NCBI GenBank assembly: GCA_005793345.1 | Contig: SXSU01000013.1 | Coordinates: forward strand, 1 to 64,000 | DNA: 64,000 nt | Source of the DNA: Bdellovibrionales bacterium | Lineage (GTDB): Bacteria > Bdellovibrionota > Bdellovibrionia > Bdellovibrionales > Bdellovibrionaceae | Direction of reading: 5' to 3' | In this document: positions 1 to 7,435 of the stretch, one piece after another | How positions within the stretch are numbered: position 1 is the stretch's first letter | Layout: every line of letters begins with the position of its first letter | Made by a program: the position numbers and the translations under genes | The notes under the pieces: generated by a model | Databases searched by the model: none | Told to the model about the DNA's origin: nothing | Seen by the model: only the letters and a program-made list of their open reading frames with translations

Positions 1-100
1 AGTATTAAAGCTCAGAGCTAGAAGAAGCAACCCTAATCAAAAACCTAGAAATTTTAGTGGAGAAACAAAAGTGGCCTAAAACCCTCTACTGCAGGCGAGT

Positions 101-298
101 TCAGACAAAAAAGCGAAGCTTTTTTGGGAAGAGCCTGTTAATTGTATTAACATTAACTTCTAACATTTCAGCAAGTTCTTCTTGTGTAATTTTCTTCATG
201 TGTCTTGCTTCTTGTATCAATTTTCCAAGGGTCATTAAGAAATTCTTAACCAATTTTTGTTCTTTGGCACTAAGTGTACCTAGTCTTTTAGATTGCAT
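101..298 (-). CDS. Small XRE-type helix-turn-helix protein, probably C-terminally truncated
   Basis: Sixty-five residues. Residues about 24-55 (LGKLIQEARHMKKITQEELAEM and on to VNVNTINR) match the first three helices of a Cro/C1-type DNA-binding domain. Family members normally continue with two more helices after the recognition helix. Here the protein ends in a basic/aromatic tail (PKKLRFFV) whose codons lie inside an AT-rich hairpin at 107-125, so the 3' part of the domain looks replaced or lost. It is divergent from the lipoprotein gene at 372, and an inverted repeat (GATTACT 318-324, AGTAATC 344-350) lies between them and could be an operator. It could be a functional mini-regulator or a remnant. 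Confidence 0.45.
   Translation of the reverse strand: MQSKRLGTLSAKEQKLVKNFLMTLGKLIQEARHMKKITQEELAEMLEVNVNTINRLFPKKLRFFV
107..125 (-). terminator. AT-rich hairpin overlapping the end of the XRE-like gene
   Basis: Perfect inverted repeat AAAAAAGC / GCTTTTTT with a 3-nt loop. It overlaps the last codons and stop of the minus-strand regulator. It resembles a weak Rho-independent terminator because the U-run is part of the stem. Function is inferred. Confidence 0.3.
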
Positions 299-317
299 TT
301 ATAAATTTTAATTGAAC

Positions 318-350
318 GATTACTTAGAGTAACAGACACTAGGAGTAATC
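318..350. promoter_or_regulatory. Inverted repeat in the divergent intergenic region
   Basis: GATTACT (318-324) and AGTAATC (344-350) are exact reverse complements 19 nt apart, followed by six T. The pair sits between the XRE-like gene and the lipoprotein gene. It could be an operator or a weak terminator-like hairpin; nothing in the sequence decides between them. Confidence 0.25.
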
Positions 351-371
351 TTTTTTATCAAGGAGGATAAA

Positions 372-1055
372 ATGTATAAATTAATATTAGGTTTTGTTAT
401 GTCTAGTTTAATTGCTTGTAATAACTCTGGAGGAGGAGGAGGTGGAAGTTCACCGACAAAGACTCAAGAATGGAATAGTTTTGTAGTTGCAGCTGAGGGA
501 GATTTACCAACTTGTAGTGGAGATATAATAGGGAGACTATATTATTTAGAAACTACAAATAGTTTTAAAGTTTGTAAATCTACTGGATGGACCGCAATTG
601 ATGTAAAGGGTGATGCTGGCGCAAACGGTACTAATGGAACAAACGGGACTAATGGTTTTTCTATAACAAGTATTAAAGACATCTCATATTCAAGTACAAA
701 TTTTTGTACACAATTTAGTTCTACTGATACTTGTAAATTTGGAGGAGGGCAGATTGTTATTCTATCTGATGGTTCATTTATCATTAACTTTAAATGGACT
801 TATTTCTCTGCTCCAAGTTATACAGACATTGATGTCACTAATGTGACAGAAGTTTATCCTAGTTCATATAATACTGGAGTTAGTATAGCAATTCACCCTT
901 TCGTTGCAAGAGGCGCTGGTTATAATGTTGCATATATAAATGTTGGAACTTCACCTACACCATTCGTACATCTTTGGTTAGATAAAAACGGAAATGGTAG
1001 TTTTGATGCTGGTACGGATGAAATATTTTATACACCAACTTTATCAGATTTCTAA
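372..1055 (+). CDS. Lipoprotein with a collagen-like Gly-X-Y stretch
   Basis: The 227-residue product begins with a lipoprotein signal ending in the lipobox SLIAC (Cys about residue 16), followed by a Gly/Ser linker, so it should be lipid-anchored outside the cytoplasm. A short collagen-like run (GDAGANGTNGTNGTNG, about residues 80-95) follows a domain ending KVCKSTGWTAID. This arrangement is common in surface lipoproteins of Bdellovibrio-type bacteria, often in front of a globular tail. The tail contains DKNGNGSFDAGTDE, an EF-hand-like acidic loop that could bind calcium. The start is supported by AAGGAGG 7 nt upstream. The collagen run is very short (about five triplets), so it may be a linker rather than a triple helix. 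Substrate and role are unknown. Confidence 0.8.
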   Translation: MYKLILGFVMSSLIACNNSGGGGGGSSPTKTQEWNSFVVAAEGDLPTCSGDIIGRLYYLETTNSFKVCKSTGWTAIDVKGDAGANGTNGTNGTNGFSITSIKDISYSSTNFCTQFSSTDTCKFGGGQIVILSDGSFIINFKWTYFSAPSYTDIDVTNVTEVYPSSYNTGVSIAIHPFVARGAGYNVAYINVGTSPTPFVHLWLDKNGNGSFDAGTDEIFYTPTLSDF

Positions 1056-1091
1056 TTTAAAGATAAATTTAACTATAGAGTAAAAAAGTAA

Positions 1092-1111
1092 AGGCGCTAT
1101 TTCCAGCGCCT
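1092..1111. terminator. GC-rich hairpin between convergent genes
   Basis: AGGCGCT (1092-1098) and AGCGCCT (1105-1111) form a 7-bp stem with a 6-nt loop between the lipoprotein gene and the convergent higBA module. Read on the minus strand the stem is followed by TTTACTTTTTTA, so it fits a terminator best for the toxin-antitoxin transcript. It may act in both directions. Confidence 0.5.
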
Positions 1112-1146
1112 AGGTCCCATGGATATTAATCTTCTGGGAGATTCAA

Positions 1147-1196
1147 TATATATGTTTAAACTAATAAACTTGTAGGTTTAAACGAATGTTTAAAGC
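1147..1196. repeat. Direct repeat copy 1 flanking higBA (TTTAAAC-rich)
   Basis: About 50 bp, beginning TATATATGTTTAAA and ending AAACGAATGTTTAAA, closely similar to the copy at 1969-2018. Each copy contains the inverted repeat TTTAAAC-ATTC-GTTTAAA (read on the minus strand). It lies just downstream of the higA stop. Confidence 0.65.
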
Positions 1197-1208
1197 ATTA
1201 AACTAAGT

Positions 1209-1640
1209 TTAAGCTGCCGGAAAGAAAGCCGCTGGGTATATTTTAAATTTTTTTGCAAGAGCCTCTATTTGATTATCTTTCAAAGATTGGGTTCCGTTTA
1301 ATATTTTACTAACTGTTGATTGACTACCTAATTCTTTTTGAAAGTCTTCTTGAGTTAAATTATTCTGTTCCATTAAAAATTTTAATACATCTACTGGGCT
1401 AAAATTTGGCTTCAACTTAATAAGTGATTTTTCAAAATTTTGTATTAATATTACTAGTGTTGCTGAATATTCTTTAATTGCTTTTAATTCTTCTTCAGAA
1501 ACCGATTCAGATATATCCATTATCTTTTCTAAAAATTTTATAGCTTGAGTATGATGGTGTTTTGATTCTATTGGAATTAAGTTAAATTGTTCAACTAAAT
1601 ATAAATAATAATTATTTCTTAAATTTTTAACAGCATTCAT
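1209..1640 (-). CDS. higA: HigA-type antitoxin (helix-turn-helix)
   Basis: Antitoxin partner of the toxin gene directly upstream. It should bind and neutralise the HigB-like mRNA interferase and repress their shared promoter. From the start at 1640 the product has 143 residues. The C-terminal half is an XRE-type HTH (VDVLKFLMEQNNLTQEDFQKELGSQSTVSKILNG), as in HigA proteins that carry the DNA-binding domain late, and it ends PAAFFPAA. I chose ATG 1640 (MNAVKNL) over ATG 1661 or 1682 because it gives the shortest overlap with the toxin gene (14 nt); the others remain possible. The toxin-first order is typical of higBA. A terminator-like hairpin lies downstream at 1092-1111. Confidence 0.8.
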   Translation of the reverse strand: MNAVKNLRNNYYLYLVEQFNLIPIESKHHHTQAIKFLEKIMDISESVSEEELKAIKEYSATLVILIQNFEKSLIKLKPNFSPVDVLKFLMEQNNLTQEDFQKELGSQSTVSKILNGTQSLKDNQIEALAKKFKIYPAAFFPAA

Positions 1641-1923
1641 TTTTCTTACTCCATTTCTCATAATCACTATGAAGAAACACATATTTTATACTTACTACAT
1701 TTAAAACATAATTAACTTTTGCAATAACTCTATACTTATTTCCACCAACATCAAAAATTGTACATCTTCTAACAAAATCAACCGAACTAAAAGTCTTTTT
1801 TAGTTCATTTGTATTATTACATTGTGTATTCTTTAGAATGTTTACAAAAATATCTAAAGCATTCCTTGAATTACTGTGTTTTAGTTTAAAATTGTCTACT
1901 ATATCCAAATTAACAATATTCAT
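1627..1923 (-). CDS. higB: HigB-family toxin (RelE-like mRNA interferase)
   Basis: The 98-residue product has the size and layout of HigB-family toxins: an N-terminal helical region (DNFKLKHSNSRNALDIFVNILKN), the strand FDVGGNKYRVIAKVNY, and a C-terminal strand ending KYVFLHSDYEKWSKKNECC. The segment VGGNKYR...IKYVFLHSDYEKW is the family hallmark. The predicted activity is ribosome-dependent mRNA cleavage; this is family knowledge and not shown by the sequence. It overlaps the antitoxin gene by 14 nt, so the two are co-translated. A strong promoter with an embedded palindrome (1934-1962) precedes it. Confidence 0.82.
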   Translation of the reverse strand: MNIVNLDIVDNFKLKHSNSRNALDIFVNILKNTQCNNTNELKKTFSSVDFVRRCTIFDVGGNKYRVIAKVNYVLNVVSIKYVFLHSDYEKWSKKNECC

Positions 1924-1933
1924 TCTCTCTTTT

Positions 1934-1962
1934 AGAATATTCTATTTTTGAATATTTGTCAA
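1934..1962 (-). promoter_or_regulatory. higBA promoter with embedded operator palindrome
   Basis: On the minus strand TTGACA (1957-1962) and TATTCT (1934-1939) are separated by exactly 17 bp, a near-consensus sigma70 promoter. Inside it lies a perfect inverted repeat AATATTC-N7-GAATATT (1936-1956). A repressor on this site would cover both the spacer and the -10 box, as expected for HigA autorepression. Confidence 0.7.
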
Positions 1963-1968
1963 GTACAT

Positions 1969-2018
1969 TATATATGTTTAAATTAATAAAGTTATAATTT
2001 AAACGAATGTTTAAACCT
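1969..2018. repeat. Direct repeat copy 2 flanking higBA (TTTAAAC-rich)
   Basis: Second copy of the ~50-bp repeat, with a few substitutions and a 1-nt indel relative to 1147-1196. It ends immediately at the stop codon of the next minus-strand gene (2019). Each copy therefore sits directly 3' of a minus-strand gene, and the two bracket the toxin-antitoxin module. Confidence 0.65.
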
Positions 2019-2456
2019 TTATTCCTCAGTATTCTCATATATTGAATATGCCTCTGAGAACTGCTTTTCGGTCATGTTTAATATTTCTAGTATTTCAAGA
2101 AACTTGGTCCTGCGGAAATGTTCAAATGAATGATAAACATAAGAAAATTTATCAGCGCATGTATGTAGAGCAATTGCTGCTTCAAATAGTGCTTTTTTAT
2201 ACATTTTTTTAATAATCTCTTTATCACAAAACTTAGGTAGTACTGAATTGTTACTTTCTTCTTTAACCCATTCTAAAGCAATAAATAATGCTTCATTTAG
2301 ATTTTCTTCGGCTTCTGTTGTGTGCAACGAAATTCCTTCCTCTTTTTTGATAATCAAGTATAAGTGAAAAGATTGCCTCACAAGCTTGGTTAAGTGATCT
2401 TGGGCTCCGATAAAGGTGGTAGAAAAACCATTAGGCCTTTCATAAATTACAATCAT
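2019..2456 (-). CDS. Hypothetical helical protein next to higBA
   Basis: I do not recognise this 145-residue protein. It looks soluble and mostly alpha-helical, with no signal peptide or membrane segment. The middle (TEAEENLNEALFIALEWVKEE) and the C-terminal part (FRRTKFLEILEILNMTEKQFSEAYSIYENTEE) are amphipathic. There is no clear ribosome binding site. A TATAAT sequence lies 3 nt before the ATG, so either transcription starts further upstream or the start codon is misplaced. A 14-bp palindrome (2545-2558) with the same GTTTAAAC core as the flanking repeats lies about 90 bp upstream. It shares strand and repeat context with higBA and may belong to the same mobile module. Confidence 0.5.
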   Translation of the reverse strand: MIVIYERPNGFSTTFIGAQDHLTKLVRQSFHLYLIIKKEEGISLHTTEAEENLNEALFIALEWVKEESNNSVLPKFCDKEIIKKMYKKALFEAAIALHTCADKFSYVYHSFEHFRRTKFLEILEILNMTEKQFSEAYSIYENTEE

Positions 2457-2831
2457 TTTATTATAGATTGGGAAGTTATACCAAAAACATGTAGCGTAAA
2501 TTTTTGAATATATGAATAATTTATGAATTATTGTGCTGGTATGTAATGTTTAAACATTTCCATAATGACATGACATATTTAGAAAATATTCTAGAATAGA
2601 ATTTTTCGAGAGTTTTTTTATTTTTATAAAGTATCGATATCAAATCAGTGATGACATCACACATCTCACTCTATTTAATAAATTTAAAAGTTGCTGCTTC
2701 AACAAAGAATTTGCACGTGAGAGTGATTGGAGCTTTCTTTAACTTTATTGAAAATATAAAATATATTTTCGAAAATCCCGTAAAGCCACTTAAGCAATTA
2801 TTTCATTATTAAAAATTTATATTTTGTATTT
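2457..2831. other. Non-coding stretch upstream of the recombinase relic
   Basis: I see no convincing gene here. The stretch contains the 14-bp palindrome at 2545, a 13-bp palindrome GTGATGACATCAC at 2648-2660, and an AATATTCTAGAAT segment near 2585 that recalls the higBA operator half-site. Confidence 0.4.
2545..2558. promoter_or_regulatory. 14-bp perfect palindrome AATGTTTAAACATT
   Basis: AATGTTTAAACATT is its own reverse complement and contains the GTTTAAAC core found in the repeats at 1147 and 1969. It lies upstream of the gene at 2019-2456. It could be an operator, or a decayed third copy of the repeat. Confidence 0.35.
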
Positions 2832-2948
2832 CTAACGCTTAATAATATTGATGACGGTAATGTGATTCCAATGGGTCCCACCAGACCTTGTTTAGAAACC
2901 GCGACGTTCAAGTTCACGGGCAATAGCACTTGCAGAGAAATCTCCATG
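2832..2948 (-). pseudogene. Relic of a large serine recombinase (recombinase-domain fragment)
   Basis: One minus-strand frame reads GDFSASAIARELERRGF, then a TAA stop at 2892-2894, then TRSGGTHWNHITVINIIKR and a TAG. This is the pattern of the recombinase domain that follows the catalytic domain in large serine recombinases: a helix IAxELxxRG, then a T-x-x-GG-x-W turn, then TV-x-x-I. The rest of the gene, including the catalytic serine domain, is absent and the reading frame upstream is closed. It is a decayed remnant of a mobile-element or phage recombinase, consistent with the accessory character of the first 4 kb. Confidence 0.55.
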
Positions 2949-3116
2949 TTTCTACGTAGGTTATCAGATTCTAAAATTCGTCTCATTTTAAAACATTTTT
3001 TAAACGTTACTTGGATTAAAATTAATATATTAAAGTTAAGTTTTTTTCTTATAATTTTTTGTTTTAAATGAACAGCTATTGAAAAAAAATGCTATAATAA
3101 AATAATAAATAATTAC

Positions 3117-3205
3117 TCAAGTTTAAGTCTGATGGCTTCGCAATTATATCAGTCAAACTCATGAGTAGTTGGTGATTGAAAATCGCCCCTAACAAACATG
3201 AAAAT
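3117..3205. repeat. Dispersed palindromic element, degenerate copy
   Basis: Contains AAGTCTGAT, an inner loop GGCTTCGCAATTAT and ATCAGTCAAACTCATGAGTAG (the degenerate palindrome A). The B hairpin follows (GGTGATTGAAAATCGCCCC), then the linker TAACAAACATGAAAATAA. Hairpin C and the second A palindrome seen in the 27.0-kb copy are missing. Confidence 0.65.
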
Positions 3206-3328
3206 AAATTTAACTTAGGACAATATGGTTGACGTATTCTGTAGATTTAAAAAGTTAATTAGCAATAAATTGAATTTTGTATTAATTTTCTTTTTAATAA
3301 TTTAGGTTCAGGATTTAACTTTTCAAAT

Positions 3329-4432
3329 ATGAATTCTTTTAATTTGTTGTTTAATATTGAATCGATCAATAATCAAGGTCTACAAAGTTATTCAAATTCT
3401 ATAACTTTTATGGGGCTAGCTAATTTTTTGACACGATTTAAAATTAATGGTGGAAATGCTCAGTTAGATATTGTATCAGTGGGCGCATATATTCAAGATG
3501 GTCTAATTACAAATACGAGTCCTGCATTTGGTGAAATGGTTATTTTAAATAATGAATCTTTTATCTCCCATATAAGTTATATAAATAATGATTCAATTCT
3601 TCAATTTTCATTAAGCAATACGTTGTTACACAATATTTTAATTTCTAATAATAATAAAGGCATAAAATTATCTGGAAATAATAATATAAAAATTAATGAT
3701 TTATATAGTTTTGATAACGGTAGTTATGAACTTAGTTTTGCTAATGGTGCTGATGATTTTAATTGGACTGGAGATTTATTTACAGGAGGAGCAGCAACGA
3801 CTTGCACTTATGGAACTGGATTAGGTGATATTGGATTACAAAATGCTACATGTGATCTAACTGGTAGTCCAAATGTAACTCGAGTGGGATCATTTAACAG
3901 TGCAAATATTTTTAACGGTTTTTCTAAAGATTTTTTAAATACACATGGTGCTAGTGGTGATACTGGTTTTAGTTTTTTATCAATCACAGATTGGTTTAAT
4001 TTTGATAAAAGGTTAAAAGGTTGGAGCCCATATGATACTGGAGGTCTTCCCAATGTAGTTATTCAAGGGAACTGTGATTCTGGTATGTGCGGTATTTTTG
4101 ATTATAGTTTAAAGCAAAACAACACTATAAATTCTTTATTTAATAGAAATGGAGAATTTGTAGCAGATGCACTATGTCCTGAATCAATTAGAGGTTCAAA
4201 TTTTTTAGAGAGTCCATCAAACCTTGGTTTAAGTTTACATCATCTTCCTCATACAGTGGAATACCCTTTAGATGGAATTGGAAATGACAATGGAATTTGT
4301 GAATCTGGTGAATATTGTTATTATATACCTGGTGCAGGAGCAAGCTCTGGAGATCCTTTTTCATACACTTTAACTTGTATTTATGATTCGAATGGTTCTG
4401 ATATTGTTGATGTAAAAATTTTTGGACCATAA
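3329..4432 (+). CDS. Beta-helix-like surface protein, 5'-truncated
   Basis: The 367-residue product is Asn/Ser/Gly-rich with short irregular repeats of beta-helix type in the first half (FISHISYINNDSILQFSLSNTLLHNILISNNNKGIKLSGNNNIKINDLY). Such repeats occur in right-handed parallel beta-helix proteins exported by many bacteria. The second half has paired cysteines (GNCDSGMCG, NDNGICESGEYCYY). No signal peptide is present, and the frame stays open upstream of the ATG to 3269 without a better start. A dispersed palindromic element lies immediately upstream (3117-3205). I infer that the 5' end, including the export signal, has been lost, making this a likely pseudogene of a cell-surface protein. 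It has no usable ribosome binding site. Confidence 0.55.
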   Translation: MNSFNLLFNIESINNQGLQSYSNSITFMGLANFLTRFKINGGNAQLDIVSVGAYIQDGLITNTSPAFGEMVILNNESFISHISYINNDSILQFSLSNTLLHNILISNNNKGIKLSGNNNIKINDLYSFDNGSYELSFANGADDFNWTGDLFTGGAATTCTYGTGLGDIGLQNATCDLTGSPNVTRVGSFNSANIFNGFSKDFLNTHGASGDTGFSFLSITDWFNFDKRLKGWSPYDTGGLPNVVIQGNCDSGMCGIFDYSLKQNNTINSLFNRNGEFVADALCPESIRGSNFLESPSNLGLSLHHLPHTVEYPLDGIGNDNGICESGEYCYYIPGAGASSGDPFSYTLTCIYDSNGSDIVDVKIFGP

Positions 4433-4546
4433 CAATCAAACAATTAGGGTATATTCCATTGATTAATTTATTATTTTAACCGAGATACTACAAAAAAAAG
4501 TCAATTGATAAATTCCTTTTTTTAATTTGATTTCTTTGTATAAGGA

Positions 4547-5131
4547 CTATCGACCATCAATTCCTTTTCCTTTTAGAATTTGAGGAATTAATTTTTCAAT
4601 TCGAGAATTTCTAGTCTCTGATTGTTTAGCACTTGTAAAAAAAAGTATATAAGCTCTTTGCCGACCTGGAGTTAAAGAATGAAATGCGTTTTTGAGGGCT
4701 TGATTTTTTTTAAAGTAGTTTTTTAGTTCCTCAGGTGTAGAATGAGTTTTTTTAAAAGTTACTTTTTCACCTGACTCTTCTATGTTAATCGCTTCTTTTA
4801 TATATTTTTTTATAATATCTTTTTGATCCTCAATTTCCTCTACGGAGTGAAACTCAAGCCTTTTGGCAGCTTGCGAATTCGGTCCATTATTTACTAAAAT
4901 TTTATTTGAATCTTTTAGAAGTGATCCTTTAAAAAACATCAATCCTAAACAAGACTTGAAGGGTTGAATTATGACTATATTACTTTCCTTAAAACTATAA
5001 CATGGCTTTTGCCATTTAAGAGATTCATCCAATTGTAAACTTAATAATAAATTACGGATTTTTAAAATTTCATTTTTCCAAGCTTTTGCATTTTTAATAA
5101 AAGTTTCTACTTCTTTATTTTGTGTTATCAA
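4547..5131 (-). CDS. YdeI/OmpD-associated family protein (DUF1801 plus OmdA-type domain)
   Basis: At 194 residues this is the usual length for the family. The N-terminal part (residues about 8-110; KNAKAWKNEILKIRNLLLSLQLDESLKWQKPCYSF) is a DUF1801/YdhG-like fold. The C-terminal part (TPEELKNYFKKNQALKNAFHSLTPGRQRAYILFFTSAKQSETRNSRIEKLIPQI) is the YdeI/OmdA signature with the conserved SLTPGRQRAY helix. Members are cytoplasmic and poorly characterised; some have been linked to peptide or bacteriocin tolerance. The start is a TTG (5129-5131) supported by GGAGG 5 nt upstream. It is transcribed alone, convergent with 3329-4432. Confidence 0.85.
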   Translation of the reverse strand: MITQNKEVETFIKNAKAWKNEILKIRNLLLSLQLDESLKWQKPCYSFKESNIVIIQPFKSCLGLMFFKGSLLKDSNKILVNNGPNSQAAKRLEFHSVEEIEDQKDIIKKYIKEAINIEESGEKVTFKKTHSTPEELKNYFKKNQALKNAFHSLTPGRQRAYILFFTSAKQSETRNSRIEKLIPQILKGKGIDGR

Positions 5132-5359
5132 AAAAACCTCCGAATATAACTATTTTTAAGTTTAATCAGATATGAGATTAGATGTGATATTTATAAAGGT
5201 CCAGCTTCAGATCGATTGATTTGACGAAATGTGCAATAAATATTCTAAGAGATGTTTTCATTCTAATCACACAATATCTTGAATACATTGCAAGCCTTGA
5301 TAAAATCTGTAATAATTAAAATAATAATTATAATTATTTAATGTAGTTTGGAGATCTTT

Positions 5360-6385
5360 ATGCGCATAGGTTTAATTACAGGTGGAGGAGATGCTCCTGG
5401 TTTAAATGGTATTATAGAATCTTGTAGTAAAACACTTATTAAAGCTGGTCATACTGTTGTTGGAATATGCGATGGATTTGAAGGAGTTTTTAATGAAAAT
5501 TATAAAGAACTCACACTTAAAGAAATTGAAGGAGCCCATGCTCAAGCAGGTACAATATTAGGAACTTCAAATAAATCAGGTACAAAAGGAAGAGAAAAAG
5601 AATTTTTAGAAAAATATAAAAAAATGAATATCGAAGGAATAATTGCTTGTGGCGGAGATGGTACCTTTGCTGGATTAAAAGCTGTAAGCTCTGAAATTAA
5701 ATTACTGGGAGTCCCTAAAACAATTGATAATGATTTGCCAGGAACTGATTTAACTTTTGGATTTGATACTGCATGCACAGTTGTTGCTGAGGCCGCTACA
5801 TCATTAAAAGCAACGGCTCATGCTCATCGCCGTGCTTTGTTTGTCGAAACTATGGGACGTACTGCTGGATGGATTGCATTAGGAGGTGGCGTTGCCTCTT
5901 ATGCAGATGCGATTTTAATTCCTGAGCGCCCTTTTGATAAATCTGAATTTATTAAATTTATTATCGAAAGAAAAAAACAGCAACGAGGTTTTATTTGTAT
6001 TATTTCTGAAGGGGCTTTTTCAATAGGAGAAAACCCCCAAGTCGCATTTACTGTTCCAGGGAGTCCCCAGGCAGAAAGATTTGGTGGAATTTCAAATACC
6101 ATTTCTCATTGGGTTGAACGAGAAACAGGATGGGAATCCAGGCACGTCGTCCTTGGTCATCTTCAAAGGTCAAGACATCCCACAACCACAGATTGTTTAT
6201 TGACAGCAGCGATGGGTGTAGAAGTGGCACAACTTGCACTGAGTGGAAATTGGGGGATGGGTGTTGTGTATCGTGATGGTCACGTAAAACATGCACCAAT
6301 AAGTGAATTCATGGGACCAGCTCGGCTTGTACCAAAGGATCATAAGTGGATTGAACTAGCAAAATCTCTTGGAGCCTTTATATAG
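5360..6385 (+). CDS. pfkA: 6-phosphofructokinase, group III type
   Basis: Phosphorylates fructose 6-phosphate to fructose 1,6-bisphosphate in glycolysis. From ATG 5360 the product has 341 residues. Visible motifs are GGGDAPGLNG (8-17), the phosphate-donor loop GGDGT (98-102), and PKTIDNDLPGTD (119-130) with the catalytic TIDND. Gly101 after GGD is the residue found in ATP-using enzymes (PPi enzymes have Asp). Lys120 in PKT is the residue found in the mixed group III enzymes, some ATP- and some PPi-dependent. ATP is therefore the better guess. The start at 5360 is preferred over 5348 because GGAG lies 7 nt before it. It is convergent with the LysR gene, with 1 nt between stops. Confidence 0.92.
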   Translation: MRIGLITGGGDAPGLNGIIESCSKTLIKAGHTVVGICDGFEGVFNENYKELTLKEIEGAHAQAGTILGTSNKSGTKGREKEFLEKYKKMNIEGIIACGGDGTFAGLKAVSSEIKLLGVPKTIDNDLPGTDLTFGFDTACTVVAEAATSLKATAHAHRRALFVETMGRTAGWIALGGGVASYADAILIPERPFDKSEFIKFIIERKKQQRGFICIISEGAFSIGENPQVAFTVPGSPQAERFGGISNTISHWVERETGWESRHVVLGHLQRSRHPTTTDCLLTAAMGVEVAQLALSGNWGMGVVYRDGHVKHAPISEFMGPARLVPKDHKWIELAKSLGAFI

Positions 6386-6386
6386 T

Positions 6387-7265
6387 TTAATTTTTAATTA
6401 ATGGAATAAAAAAGTCATTAATACTTTTTTCAATTTGAGATGGAATGATTCTGCCTTTTGGAACTAAGACTGAGATTTTTGTATTCGCTTTCCAATCTTT
6501 AAAATTTAATGATTTTAATCCTAAATAGGGAATTAAGATTTCTGGTATTAGCCCCCATGCATTTGTGGATTTTAAAAAAGTAGCTGCAACATCATAAGAA
6601 TCATATATAAAATGAGTTTCACTTTTTATCTTATGCTTTTTAATTTCTGGATGATTATCGCAAACTTCGATGCCGCCAAATGCTTTAGGTGTTGCACTTG
6701 GATAGGTGTTAAGTTTTGCAACAGATACAGTAGTTTTTAAAAGTGGATGTGATGGGGTTACCGCAATTTTTAAAGAAACTTTTTGGGACAATAGCTCGAC
6801 AAATTCAGGATGTGGGGTTGGACCAAAGCATATTCCTACATCAATAGTTTTTGCTAAAATATGTTCAACAACTTGAGATGAACGTAAACTGTAGACCTCA
6901 AAAACTATTCCTGGATTTTTATTATAAAGTTCACCAATTAATGGCCCTATTAGAAGATTTGCAAGTCCATGTGTTGTACCAATTCGTATAGTGCCTTCGA
7001 GTGGTAAGGTATTAGATCGAAATTGTGATTTAATTTTTTCTGAGTGTTCAAGAAGTTCACGAGCTTGCTTTGTGAAAGCTTTTCCAAGTTCAGTTAAATA
7101 TATTCTTTTACCTATATTATCGAATAGCTTATTTCCAAGTTCGTCCTCTAGTTTTTTTATACTATGGCTTATTGTACTCTGACTGACATGAAGAATTTTA
7201 GCGGCCTTAGCAGTATGTAAGGTTTCTGAAGTTATAACAAAGTATTTTAAATGATCTAAGTTCAT
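6387..7265 (-). CDS. LysR-type transcriptional regulator
   Basis: The 292-residue product has the standard layout. An N-terminal winged HTH occupies residues 1-60 (MNLDHLKYFVITSETLHTAKAAKILHVSQSTISHSIKKLEDELGNKLF), followed by a linker helix and a periplasmic-binding-protein-like effector domain (IRIGTTHGLANLLIGPLIGELY...). It is divergent from the exported-protein gene at 7436. The intergenic gap carries a TTGAT-N7-ATCAA inverted repeat that fits a LysR T-N11-A box, so it probably controls both itself and that gene. The effector cannot be told from the sequence. Confidence 0.9.
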   Translation of the reverse strand: MNLDHLKYFVITSETLHTAKAAKILHVSQSTISHSIKKLEDELGNKLFDNIGKRIYLTELGKAFTKQARELLEHSEKIKSQFRSNTLPLEGTIRIGTTHGLANLLIGPLIGELYNKNPGIVFEVYSLRSSQVVEHILAKTIDVGICFGPTPHPEFVELLSQKVSLKIAVTPSHPLLKTTVSVAKLNTYPSATPKAFGGIEVCDNHPEIKKHKIKSETHFIYDSYDVAATFLKSTNAWGLIPEILIPYLGLKSLNFKDWKANTKISVLVPKGRIIPSQIEKSINDFFIPLIKN

Positions 7266-7267
7266 AA

Positions 7268-7284
7268 TTGATTAATTTTATCAA
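7268..7284. promoter_or_regulatory. Putative LysR-type binding site (T-N11-A)
   Basis: TTGAT (7268-7272) and ATCAA (7280-7284) form an exact inverted repeat with a 7-bp centre, just upstream of the LysR start codon. A related half-site, AATTGAT, occurs near 7318. The assignment is inferred from position and symmetry. Confidence 0.45.
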
Positions 7285-7435
7285 TTAATTTTAATGAAAA
7301 CAAGTCATTTTACTAATTAATTGATTTCGCATATTAACAAACAAGTAAATAACTTCTCGCGGTTCAATATAGTATTCTTAAGAGAAAGGTAGTGAATCAT
7401 GAGACCTAAACAAACCCAAAAAAAGAGGTAAAAGT

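Noticed and set aside
1147-2018. Integron cassettes with attC sites around higBA
   Set aside because: The repeats lack the GTTRRRY/RYYYAAC core sites and the typical stem structure, and no integrase gene is visible.
2798-2986. A 62-residue minus-strand open frame near 2.9 kb
   Set aside because: It overlaps, out of frame, the recombinase-like relic, which has better similarity to known proteins; it looks like a shadow of that relic.
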